A stretch of 64,000 bases of DNA, from NCBI RefSeq assembly GCF_000484535.1, contig NC_022600.1, forward strand, positions 3,534,001 to 3,598,000, read 5' to 3'. A program made the translations under genes and the position numbers. A model generated the notes under the pieces. The model searched no databases. It worked only from the letters and a program-made list of their open reading frames with translations, and was not told the DNA's origin. Below are positions 55,429 to 62,771 of this stretch, piece by piece. The stretch's first letter is position 1. Each line of letters begins with the position of its first letter. The DNA is from Gloeobacter kilaueensis JS1. GTDB lineage: Bacteria > Cyanobacteriota > Cyanobacteriia > Gloeobacterales > Gloeobacteraceae.

Positions 55429-56460
55429 GTGCAGACGATCGCTCAGAAAATCGCCAGAAGGGCCGGACGCGGGCTTTCACTTCTTGTAGCGCTCTATCTG
55501 CTGGTCATACCGGCAACCTATGCCTGGGGCTACGACCGGACCAACTTCCCGATCCGCGTCTACATCGCGCCGGTGGCCCGCTATCCGTCCTTTCCCAACA
55601 GCGCCGGTGAAGCTGTACCCCAGCAGACCGCAGGCGCACTGCAGCAGGGTTTTCTTGACTGGGTGAATATCTTGCTCTCTACCCCGAGCCGCAACGCTGC
55701 CGAAAACAGCCTCGTCGTCCTCCGGCCCCAGGCCGAGGAACGCCAGGCAAAAGCTCTGCTCGCTGCCGGGCTTTTCAGTTTCAGCCCAGGCCCCGACAAG
55801 GCCGATCTCTACGTCGAGGTGCTCCGGCGCACGCCGATCAGCGACTCAGAAGAACAGAGCGACGGTGTGACGGGCCGCTACGCCACCGGTGGTCCCTGGC
55901 GCTTCGGTAAAATCCAGATTATTGTCAACCAGTCGCAGGGCGGTGCCGTCGATGAATTTGCCCTGCGCACCGCCCTCATGCACGAGATCGGCCACGCCCT
56001 CGGCCTCGCGCACCGGGCCGGGGAGCACTGCAATCTGATGTCTGCCCACAGGTTCACCTGCACGGCTCCCTTCCCCACCGAATGCCGCGAGGGAGCAAGC
56101 GACGGGCGCTGCATCGAAATCGCGACAGCCGACCTGCGCTATCTGCAGCGCTCGATGCTCGCCGAGCCTGGCCAGGGTCCAAATAGTGCCGTCGCCGAGA
56201 TCAGCAGCTACAAGGCGAGCGTGATCGAGCGCATCCGCAGGGGCCTTATTAGCCTGAACGACCTCAAGCCGACCGGGGCGGTCCTGCTGCACCTCGACGC
56301 CGAGGGCCGGGTCGAGACGCTGCAGGTGCAACAGTCCTTCGGCAACCCGCAATTGGACGGCCAGGTGGTCGAAGGCATCCGCAAACTGGCTCCCTTCGGC
56401 CACTTCCCAGCCTCCTGGAAAGATCCCGGCATCCAGTTCAGCTTCAGCCTTGGACCGTAA
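55429..56460 (+). CDS. Secreted zinc metallopeptidase (M10-like) with TonB-C-like domain
   Basis: The GTG at 55429 has a strong AGGAGG upstream and gives an N-terminal signal peptide or anchor (SLLVALYLLVIPATYAWGYD); the ATG at 55372 adds residues without a good site. The catalytic motif ALMHEIGHALGLAHRAGEHC (HExxHxxGxxH) is complete and NLMS gives the Met-turn, so a metzincin is likely. Residues after about 260 (AVLLHLDAEGRVETLQVQQS, LAPFGHFPASWKD) resemble a TonB-C-type fold. It probably acts in the periplasm or is secreted. The 3' end overlaps the convergent NB-ARC gene by 17 bases. Confidence 0.85.
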   Translation: MQTIAQKIARRAGRGLSLLVALYLLVIPATYAWGYDRTNFPIRVYIAPVARYPSFPNSAGEAVPQQTAGALQQGFLDWVNILLSTPSRNAAENSLVVLRPQAEERQAKALLAAGLFSFSPGPDKADLYVEVLRRTPISDSEEQSDGVTGRYATGGPWRFGKIQIIVNQSQGGAVDEFALRTALMHEIGHALGLAHRAGEHCNLMSAHRFTCTAPFPTECREGASDGRCIEIATADLRYLQRSMLAEPGQGPNSAVAEISSYKASVIERIRRGLISLNDLKPTGAVLLHLDAEGRVETLQVQQSFGNPQLDGQVVEGIRKLAPFGHFPASWKDPGIQFSFSLGP

Positions 56461-57757
56461 AGAGGGTTCCTGGTATGGCCGCCCGCCGGAGGCGGCTCGG
56501 GTGGAACAGGCGAATCCCCGTCCGTCGGCGCTGGCTTTTATCGGCAGCGGTCGCCGGACGCAGAGCCGTCGCACGGGCTCGCACCCCGGCAGCCACCGCC
56601 GGACAGAGCCAGATGCCGGCCTCGCCGGATTCGACGAGGGCGCAGCGCTTGAGGGTCTGCAGTGCCTCGATGAGCTGCTGGGCACTGAAGCGGCGCTCCC
56701 ACAGACCACAAAGGTGCTCGATCGTCGCCGGTAGACGGCGCACACTCAGCTGGGTAAGAATCTGGCGCTCGACGGGTGAAAGGCGCGGCAATTCTTCATC
56801 CAGCAACCGATTCACCTCGGGAATCGCAAGTCCCTCGCGCTGCAGCAGGGCGACAAAGGCGGCGACATCTCCCCCAAACAGATCTTCGATGAGGGCCGCC
56901 GCCGACAGCAAAAACCGGGGATTGCCGCCAAAGTAAGTATTCAGGGCCTGCCAGTCCGCCGCCGACCCCCGGTAGCAGCCCCGCCGCCCGACAAAAACCG
57001 CCGCTGATTCTGCCGTCAGGGCACCCAACTGCAGAAGACGCACCGGCAGCGTCTGACCGGCCAGGGCGCGCAGATCCGGGGGCACAGTCCGGCCCACCAG
57101 TAGCAGGCAACTGCCGTGGGCTTCCTCGCTCAACCTCTGCACCAGCGGAGCGTAGAGATCCCCGGCCTCAAAATCATCGAGCACGATCAAGCACCGTCGG
57201 CGGTCCAGCTCAGCACCGCTCAGTTCGGCTTCTAACTGTTCTAGCGACCCTGCACAACAGGAGCGATAGAGCACCGTCTGAAAGTGGCCCTGCAGGAGCT
57301 GGGCAAACTGCAGAACAAGAGCCGTCTTGCCAATACCCGCCATACCCGTGAGCAGCACCAGACGGCAGCCCTCCGTCACGATCCACTGCTCCAGCGCATT
57401 CAGCTCCGCGCTGCGGCCATCGAAGAAAGCCGGTGCCTGCCTGCCGCCCATATCCCAGCGGCGGCCCGCCGTGGGGATCGGACGCTCCATCGCCTTGACC
57501 TGGCGGTAGTCCGTGGCCTCGATCGTCAGATGGCAACTTACAAATAGCTGGCGCAGACTCGCCAGATCCACCGGCTGTTCGCGCTTTTGAATGCGGCCCA
57601 GGGTCGTGACGTTCAGACCGCTCAGCTCGCTCAGCGCTTCGAGCGTCAGCCGCCTACCGTGCTGAAACTCGTGATTTTGTCTGAACTGCTGCCACTTGTG
57701 CAACCCAGTCGGGGTGAGCAGAACACCTCTTGTACGCGATTGGCCGAGGGCGTGCAT
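56444..57757 (-). CDS. NB-ARC (STAND) ATPase with N-terminal HTH, no visible sensor repeats
   Basis: The 437-residue protein starts at the ATG at 57757, with AAGGAG five bases upstream; the longer frame to 57862 is unlikely. The N-terminal region (about 25-75) is HTH-like: RLTLEALSELSGLNVTTLGR. The NTPase core has Walker A LLTGMAGIGKTALVLQF, Walker B CLIVLDDFEAGD and a helical region with ALTAESAAVFVGRRGCYRG. A winged-helix-like part follows (LSPVERQILTQLSVRRLPAT). Typical cyanobacterial relatives carry WD40 or TPR repeats after this; here none is seen. Such proteins act as signalling or defence switches; the role here is unknown. Confidence 0.82.
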   Translation of the reverse strand: MHALGQSRTRGVLLTPTGLHKWQQFRQNHEFQHGRRLTLEALSELSGLNVTTLGRIQKREQPVDLASLRQLFVSCHLTIEATDYRQVKAMERPIPTAGRRWDMGGRQAPAFFDGRSAELNALEQWIVTEGCRLVLLTGMAGIGKTALVLQFAQLLQGHFQTVLYRSCCAGSLEQLEAELSGAELDRRRCLIVLDDFEAGDLYAPLVQRLSEEAHGSCLLLVGRTVPPDLRALAGQTLPVRLLQLGALTAESAAVFVGRRGCYRGSAADWQALNTYFGGNPRFLLSAAALIEDLFGGDVAAFVALLQREGLAIPEVNRLLDEELPRLSPVERQILTQLSVRRLPATIEHLCGLWERRFSAQQLIEALQTLKRCALVESGEAGIWLCPAVAAGVRARATALRPATAADKSQRRRTGIRLFHPSRLRRAAIPGTLFTVQG

Positions 57758-58166
57758 GGCGTCTCCTTCCACTGGCTTCGATGAGCTGGCATCGGTGCTA
57801 GCATCTTCTCCTTGTCGCCTGCGAATGTTCCTGAACGTATGCCCGGTCTTGTCGCTATGCAAGAGGCCAGTTTGTTTCTATGCACTTTGGCAAATACCGG
57901 ACGCTGCGGTGCTGATTTTCCTAGACTTCGAGGGATTCACAGTGGCTGTGTTCGGCCTGAGTGCTCCTTCCCACAGCACGTAGCTTGGTCGTCTTTGAGG
58001 ACACCTGATGTATTTGTCTGGCAGTAGTACCGCACGATTTCAAAAATCAGCTTCTCCACTCTACCCCCTGCCTGGGGTTGCGGCATGAGAAGCTATCCTG
58101 AAATTGCCTCTGGAGCCCGGAGTTCTGTAGAACCTCCAGCTTGCCCAGTACAGACGGTGATTCCCC
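57758..58166. other. Divergent intergenic region between NB-ARC and Uma2 genes
   Basis: No gene was found in these roughly 410 bases. It must hold the promoters of both divergent genes. A short hairpin-like CCCCTGCCTGGGG lies at about 58062-58077. Nothing else is recognisable. Confidence 0.4.
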
Positions 58167-58745
58167 ATGACGGCTGTGGCCCTAAACGTGCGTCCTCTTG
58201 AACTCACCCATGAACTGTTCACTGCCCTGTGTCGCTCCAATCCGGACCTGCGGTTGGAGCGCAGCCCACGGGGAGAATTGATCGTCATGGCTCCAGCCGG
58301 AAGCAATAGCGGCAGACGCAACGCCCGCCTGAACCATCGCCTCCTCGACTGGGCTGACAGGGACAGAACGGGTGTCGTCTTCGATTCCTCGACGGGTTTC
58401 ACCCTGCCCAACGGGGCGATTCGCTCCCCCGATGCTGCCTGGATCCGCCGGGAACGATGGCAGGCACTGAGCCTTGAACAGCAGGAAGGATTTGCACCGC
58501 TCAGCCCAGACTTTGTAATCGAGCTGCGTTCAGCCAGCGACGACCTCAACACCCTGCAGCTGAAGATGGAAGAATACCTGGCCAATGGGGTGCAACTGGG
58601 CTGGCTCATTGACCCACAGGCACGGCGAGTCGAAATCTACCGACCTGGACACCCGGTGCAGCGCCTGGAAAACCCGGCCCTGCTCAGTGCCGAACTTCTG
58701 CCGGGCTGGCAGCTGGATGTACAGGAAATCTTTGACCTTCAGTGA
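58167..58745 (+). CDS. Uma2-family (DUF820) endonuclease-like protein
   Basis: The 192-residue protein is a standard Uma2 member: LELTHELFTALCRSNPDLRL, RSPRGELIVMAPAGSNSGRR, NGAIRSPDAAWIRRERW (catalytic-type Asp), PDFVIELRSASDDLNTLQLK (Glu and downstream Lys) and WLIDPQARRVEIYRPG. The PD-(D/E)xK residues look intact. It lacks the coiled-coil tail of the copy at 25981-26703. It is followed 105 bases later by a 21-bp repeat array. Cellular function is unknown for the family. Confidence 0.9.
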   Translation: MTAVALNVRPLELTHELFTALCRSNPDLRLERSPRGELIVMAPAGSNSGRRNARLNHRLLDWADRDRTGVVFDSSTGFTLPNGAIRSPDAAWIRRERWQALSLEQQEGFAPLSPDFVIELRSASDDLNTLQLKMEEYLANGVQLGWLIDPQARRVEIYRPGHPVQRLENPALLSAELLPGWQLDVQEIFDLQ

Positions 58746-58850
58746 GGCTGAGCTGTCCACACTGGGGCACGTTGTTGTGATTTGGTAGAGGCACCGATGC
58801 TTTCCGGTACTCAAGCCCGGAGCCTGACTGTTCAAGACTCCGGGCTCGGC

Positions 58851-59207
58851 TTTGGGGTTTTGAACCTCACCTTTCAGGTTCTGGACGCGAAACTTCAGGT
58901 TCCGAACCTCAAGTTCCGGGTTCCGAACCCCATCTTTCTGGTTCTGAACCTCGAACTTCGGGTTGCGAACCTCAAGTTTTGGGTTTTGAGCCTCGACTTT
59001 CCGGTTCGCAACCTCGAACTTCGGGTTCAAAGTCTCAAGTTCGGGGTTCTGGACCTCAAGCTTCGGGTTCCAAACCCCATCTTTCCAGATCTGGACCTCA
59101 AGCTTCGGGTTCGGAACCTCATCTTTCAGGTTCTGGACTCGGAGGTTGTGTCTTGCAACCCCAGAGTTGCGGTTCAGAACCTCAAACCTCGGATTTCAGA
59201 CTCGAAG
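58851..59207 (+). repeat. Tandem 21-bp repeat array, 17 units, 3' of a Uma2 gene
   Basis: Seventeen contiguous units of exactly 21 bases cover 58851-59207; the last three are degenerate. Each contains a version of the near-palindrome GGTTCNGAACC, with CTTCG or TTTCA before it and TCAAG or CCATC after it. The unit and its direction relative to the upstream Uma2 gene match the array at 25696-25968. All units keep the 21-base length, so several frames stay open, giving heptapeptides such as VPNLKFR, but no start signal supports a gene. Confidence 0.95.
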
Positions 59208-59356
59208 GCAGTACGGCTACGCAACAATCTACTCAGCGGGCAGGCGCACACCAGCCGTGCTTGGAGCGGAGCCAACCCCGGCCAGTCAGTGGGTTTGCTC
59301 AGCCACTTCGATAGTGCTTCAGGCCACGAAGACTCATAACAAGTTCGTTGAAACCA

Positions 59357-59388
59357 TAAGAATCTGACAAATCGTTGTAAGAATCTGA
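59357..59388 (+). promoter_or_regulatory. Direct repeat TAAGAATCTGA x2, candidate operator of the FAD oxidase gene
   Basis: TAAGAATCTGA occurs at 59357-59367 and again at 59378-59388, 21 bases apart start to start, about two helical turns. The pair lies 58-89 bases upstream of the oxidase ATG. Spacing suits a dimeric or AraC-type regulator; the AraC gene at 61755 is a candidate, by inference only. Confidence 0.4.
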
Positions 59389-59445
59389 AACCGGTTATGC
59401 ATCGCGATTCACTACACTCCGGATATAGCACTCTGAAGAGAAAGC

Positions 59446-60819
59446 ATGACAACTACGTACAGTCGGAACCGGGGATTGTTGGGCGATCTTGCAGCACGGC
59501 TCACAGCGGGTCAGACTGTCATCCCGGAGGACGCTACTTATGAACAGGTGCGCCAACTCTGGAATGGCAGGGTGAAGACCCGGCCCGCCGCCATCGTTCG
59601 TTGTTTGAGCGTGCAAGATGTCATTGATACGGTTCGCTGGACACGCACCCACGGCTTGCCGATCTCCGTTCGTGGGGCAGGACACGATTTTGCAGGACGC
59701 GCTTTATCTGAAAATGGCATCGCAATCGATTTGTCCCAGATGCGGGCCGTCAACATCGACCCAGGCGGGCGCACAGCCCATGTTCAAGCTGGAGCGACGG
59801 CGGGTGACCTGATTGAGGCGGCAGAGAGATACGGGTTGGCGACAACCACAGGATCCATATCGAGTGTCGGTATGGCTGGATTTACCCTGGGGGGAGGCTA
59901 TAGTCCTCTGCTCGGTGCTTATGGATTGGGTGCCGATAACTTGCTGTCGGCACAAGTGGTGACAGCCGATGGGCAACTCCTGACAGCCAGTGTTAGGGAG
60001 CACGCAGACTTGCTTTGGGGACTGCGCGGCGGTGGCGGCAACTTTGGCGTCGTCGTTTCTCTGGAGTATCGCCTGCATCCGCTCACGACAGTGCTATCTG
60101 GTCCGCTGCTGTATCCTCTAGACCAAGCCAGAGCAGTGCTACACCGTTTCAACGAGTTTATTGCCACCGCACCCGATGAACTGACGGTCATAACTGGGTT
60201 TATCCAAACGCCAGAGGGTTCGACGGTTCTTGTTCTCTCACCTACCTACTGCGGCCCGCTCGAAGACGGTGAGCAGGCAATCGCACCCCTGCGTACCTTT
60301 GGCACCCTTCTGGTCGATCAGGTGCAACCCGTCACCTATAACGCTGTGATCCACGCACAGGATGCGATTGCACCGCAAGGTCGCCATTACTACCTTCAAA
60401 CCCAATCGCTCAAGGGTTTTCAGACTGAGGCGATCGAGGTGCTGATCGAACAGGGACTGCCGTTGCCCTCCCCATTTTCGAAGATCTTAATTCATAACTT
60501 TCACGGAGCCGCAAGTCGCGTGGGTGCGACTGAGACTGCTTTTGCCTTGCGTCAAGACCATTCGATGGTCGAGCTGATCGCAGCCTGGGAACCGCAGTCT
60601 CCAAGCGAAGAGCAGCAGCATATTCAATGGGCAAAGAACGTCTCCCAGGCACTGGCACCTTATGCTCTTAAAGGGGGATACATCAATGCCCTGGATGAGC
60701 AGGAACAGGAGCGCGTTCCACTTGCCTTCGGGTCCAACTATGAGCGCTTGGTTGAGCTGAAACGAACCTACGATCCGAACGATGTCTTTCGTTCGACGAT
60801 TGGACATATCACACTGTAA
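59446..60819 (+). CDS. FAD-linked oxidase, berberine-bridge-enzyme/hexose-oxidase-like
   Basis: The 457-residue protein has a PCMH-type FAD-binding domain: AIVRCLSVQDVIDTVRW, ISVRGAGHDFAGRALSENGI (His for covalent 8-alpha FAD linkage), TTTGSISSVGMAGFTLGGGY and GGGGNFGVVVSLEYRLHP. The C-terminal BBE motif is NYERLVELKRTYDPNDVF. The 6-S-cysteinyl FAD site of bicovalent enzymes does not seem present, so a single covalent or non-covalent FAD is likely. It would oxidise an alcohol, amine or sugar; the substrate is unknown. A methyltransferase pseudogene and an AraC gene follow, suggesting a small metabolite locus. Confidence 0.9.
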   Translation: MTTTYSRNRGLLGDLAARLTAGQTVIPEDATYEQVRQLWNGRVKTRPAAIVRCLSVQDVIDTVRWTRTHGLPISVRGAGHDFAGRALSENGIAIDLSQMRAVNIDPGGRTAHVQAGATAGDLIEAAERYGLATTTGSISSVGMAGFTLGGGYSPLLGAYGLGADNLLSAQVVTADGQLLTASVREHADLLWGLRGGGGNFGVVVSLEYRLHPLTTVLSGPLLYPLDQARAVLHRFNEFIATAPDELTVITGFIQTPEGSTVLVLSPTYCGPLEDGEQAIAPLRTFGTLLVDQVQPVTYNAVIHAQDAIAPQGRHYYLQTQSLKGFQTEAIEVLIEQGLPLPSPFSKILIHNFHGAASRVGATETAFALRQDHSMVELIAAWEPQSPSEEQQHIQWAKNVSQALAPYALKGGYINALDEQEQERVPLAFGSNYERLVELKRTYDPNDVFRSTIGHITL

Positions 60820-60901
60820 TCACTGTCAATAAGTTTGCGCCCCTGAAATATCCCTCGGGGGCGCATCCTTAGAGGCAATTTCGTGTTTGGGAGTTGATCA
60901 G

Positions 60902-61329
60902 ATGGAAGCATTAGAAGTGACCCCTCAAGAAACAATGCTGAATCTAATCGGCGGTTTTTGGATTGCTCGGTCGATCTATCTTGCAGCAAAGTTAGGGATT
61001 GCCGATGCGTTTGACGCGCAGCCGAAGCCGATCGCTCAACCGCGCAAATATTTTCGCAGTCGATGACCAATGTAGGAAAGGAGAGCGCACAGGCGGTGGC
61101 CGCCAGCTATGACTTCTCTCAATTCAACACAATCGTCGATGTCGGTGGAGCACAGGGCAGCTTGATTTCTGCAATTGTGCAGTCGTACCCCCATCTCAAA
61201 GGGATCCTGTTTGATCTGCCCGAAGTCATCGTCAATGTCAGTGTAGACAGCGCTATTCAACCCGTTGCTGGAAATTTCTTCGAGTCTGTGCCGGCGGGGA
61301 GTGATATCATCGAAGCAGTAAAACGCTAA
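60902..61329 (+). pseudogene. SAM-dependent O-methyltransferase (acetylserotonin/caffeate type), deleted remnant
   Basis: The first piece starts at the ATG at 60902 (MLNLIGGFWIARSIYLAAKL, GIADAF, the dimerisation domain start) and stops at 61063-61065. A second piece, in another frame from about 61040, reads FSQSMTNVGKESAQAVAASY and IVDVGGAQGSLISAIVQSYP (SAM motif I), continuing to a stop at 61327-61329. Compared with family members, roughly 60-70 residues between the two pieces and the whole C-terminal third are missing. The gene is dead. It may once have worked with the FAD oxidase upstream. Confidence 0.8.
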
Positions 61330-61634
61330 AGTATCCAGACTGATTCACAAAGCTTTTAGAAGCGCCCAGGGGGGTTTCGCGGAGTGTGTTGAACATCGCG
61401 CTGAACTTCTGACCGATGTAACACTGTTAATTTGTTCACGGTAAGAACTATTTTTCCTATGCTGGTAGAACTGCGGCCCCAGGGGCATCTGCGGTCCCAA
61501 CCTCGCACTTGCGATCACCTGCAAGCTCATCGAACTGCCCACCGGCTTGATCGACGTCACAAGCCATACCGGTCGGGGCAACTGCTTACCGTCCGCTTGC
61601 GGCAACAAAACCTGGCACCGGACCCTTGACTTTT
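61330..61634. other. Degenerate stretch after the methyltransferase pseudogene
   Basis: No intact gene was recognised. One short plus-strand frame reads AQGGFAECVEHRAELLTDVT before a stop and may be the tail of a lost gene, but no family could be named. Confidence 0.35.
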
Positions 61635-61651
61635 ATATCCATTTTGGATAT
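61635..61651. promoter_or_regulatory. Perfect palindrome upstream of the AraC gene
   Basis: ATATCCA-TTT-TGGATAT is a perfect 7-bp inverted repeat, about 100 bases upstream of the AraC ATG, followed at once by a second palindrome GGATATTATCC. The AT-rich setting is unlike the surrounding sequence. It is a candidate operator, possibly autoregulatory. Confidence 0.4.
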
Positions 61652-61754
61652 TATCCATGTTAGATATATCCGATATCCTAATAACCCAGAGCCAGGCTGA
61701 ACAGCCTCGAAGCGCTTGTTCCTTGAGCAGTGAACCAAGGTTGAGGTAAATCCT

Positions 61755-62645
61755 ATGACAACAAACCTGGTCAACCCGATTGACCTAGCCAAATTGTTAA
61801 ACAAATCTCCTGTACTCTCCAGTGAGCAGATGGGTTGGAATGGGATTTTGCTTCAGAAGTACCAACATCCTTCGTCTGCGAAAGAGTTTGATACTCCCGC
61901 CCTGTCCTACCACTGGCTCCTGTTACCGCTGGGGCATCCCTATCGTCTGACCCAGATGCGGGGGGGTCGTCTGCACGAATCGATCGTTCAAAGCGGTGAC
62001 AGCATTGTTGTTCCCGCTGAACAACCGAGCTACTGGTACTGCTGGAGAAGCGATACCTTCAGGCCCATGCTGCACATCTACCTCGAACCGGAGTTGATTG
62101 GGCAAGCTGCTGAAACACTGGAGCTAGATAATAGCGATCAGATCAGCCTCGTCCATTGTTTCTCCAAACGTGATCTGCGCCTTCAGCAAATTGCAATGCT
62201 GCTCTTAGATGAGTTACAGTCAGGCGGCGTGATGGGCCGGTTGTACGTCGAATCGCTGTCCCAGGTGTTAATCGTTCATCTGCTGCGGCACTACTCCAAC
62301 TTGACGCAAACCATCACAGATAAGCACAGAAGCTTAACGCCTACACAACTGCAGCAGGTGATTGACTACATTCACGCTCACCTTAACCAGGATCTGTCCC
62401 TTCCTGAACTTGCCAGAATTATCAATATCAGCCCGACTTACTTTGCAAGTTTGTTCAAAGGTGCGATGGGAACCTCGCCACACCAGTACGTGATTCAACA
62501 GCGCGTGGAACAGGCGAAGTGGATGCTGACGAAGACGGATCTGGCCATCCCAGACGTTGCCTTACAGGTGGGCTTCTCCAGTCAAAGTCACATGACGCAA
62601 CAATTTAAGCGACTCACCGGAATGACACCAAAGCAGCTTCGCTAG
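61755..62645 (+). CDS. AraC-family transcriptional regulator
   Basis: The 296-residue protein has an N-terminal cupin-like sensor region (about 45-130; HWLLLPLGHPYRLTQMRGGR, SGDSIVVPAEQPSYWYC) and a C-terminal double HTH AraC domain (about 195-296): QVIDYIHAHLNQDLSLPELA, RIINISPTYFASLFKGAMGT and IPDVALQVGFSSQSHMTQQF. GAGG precedes the ATG at 61755. It probably controls neighbouring genes such as the FAD oxidase; the ligand is unknown. Palindromes upstream may be its own operator. Confidence 0.93.
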   Translation: MTTNLVNPIDLAKLLNKSPVLSSEQMGWNGILLQKYQHPSSAKEFDTPALSYHWLLLPLGHPYRLTQMRGGRLHESIVQSGDSIVVPAEQPSYWYCWRSDTFRPMLHIYLEPELIGQAAETLELDNSDQISLVHCFSKRDLRLQQIAMLLLDELQSGGVMGRLYVESLSQVLIVHLLRHYSNLTQTITDKHRSLTPTQLQQVIDYIHAHLNQDLSLPELARIINISPTYFASLFKGAMGTSPHQYVIQQRVEQAKWMLTKTDLAIPDVALQVGFSSQSHMTQQFKRLTGMTPKQLR

Positions 62646-62771
62646 CACTATAAGAATTTTGTACAGCGTCACAAGCATCAAAAAAGTCAAGTTGTGGAGC
62701 GTAGTCGAAGGCTGCCCTGCTTCGTCGCTGCTGCTAAAATTTCGGCAGTAGACAGCTCTTGAGCGAGTCTC

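Noticed and set aside
58782-59339. Open frame of 185 codons through the second array as a gene
   Set aside because: Same reason: heptapeptide-like reading is a by-product of the 21-base unit and no start signal or domain is visible. A low-probability coding role is noted as a finding instead.
60834-60868. Rho-independent terminator after the FAD oxidase
   Set aside because: A GCGCCCC/GGGGCGC stem is present but the loop is long and no T-run follows, so it was not listed.
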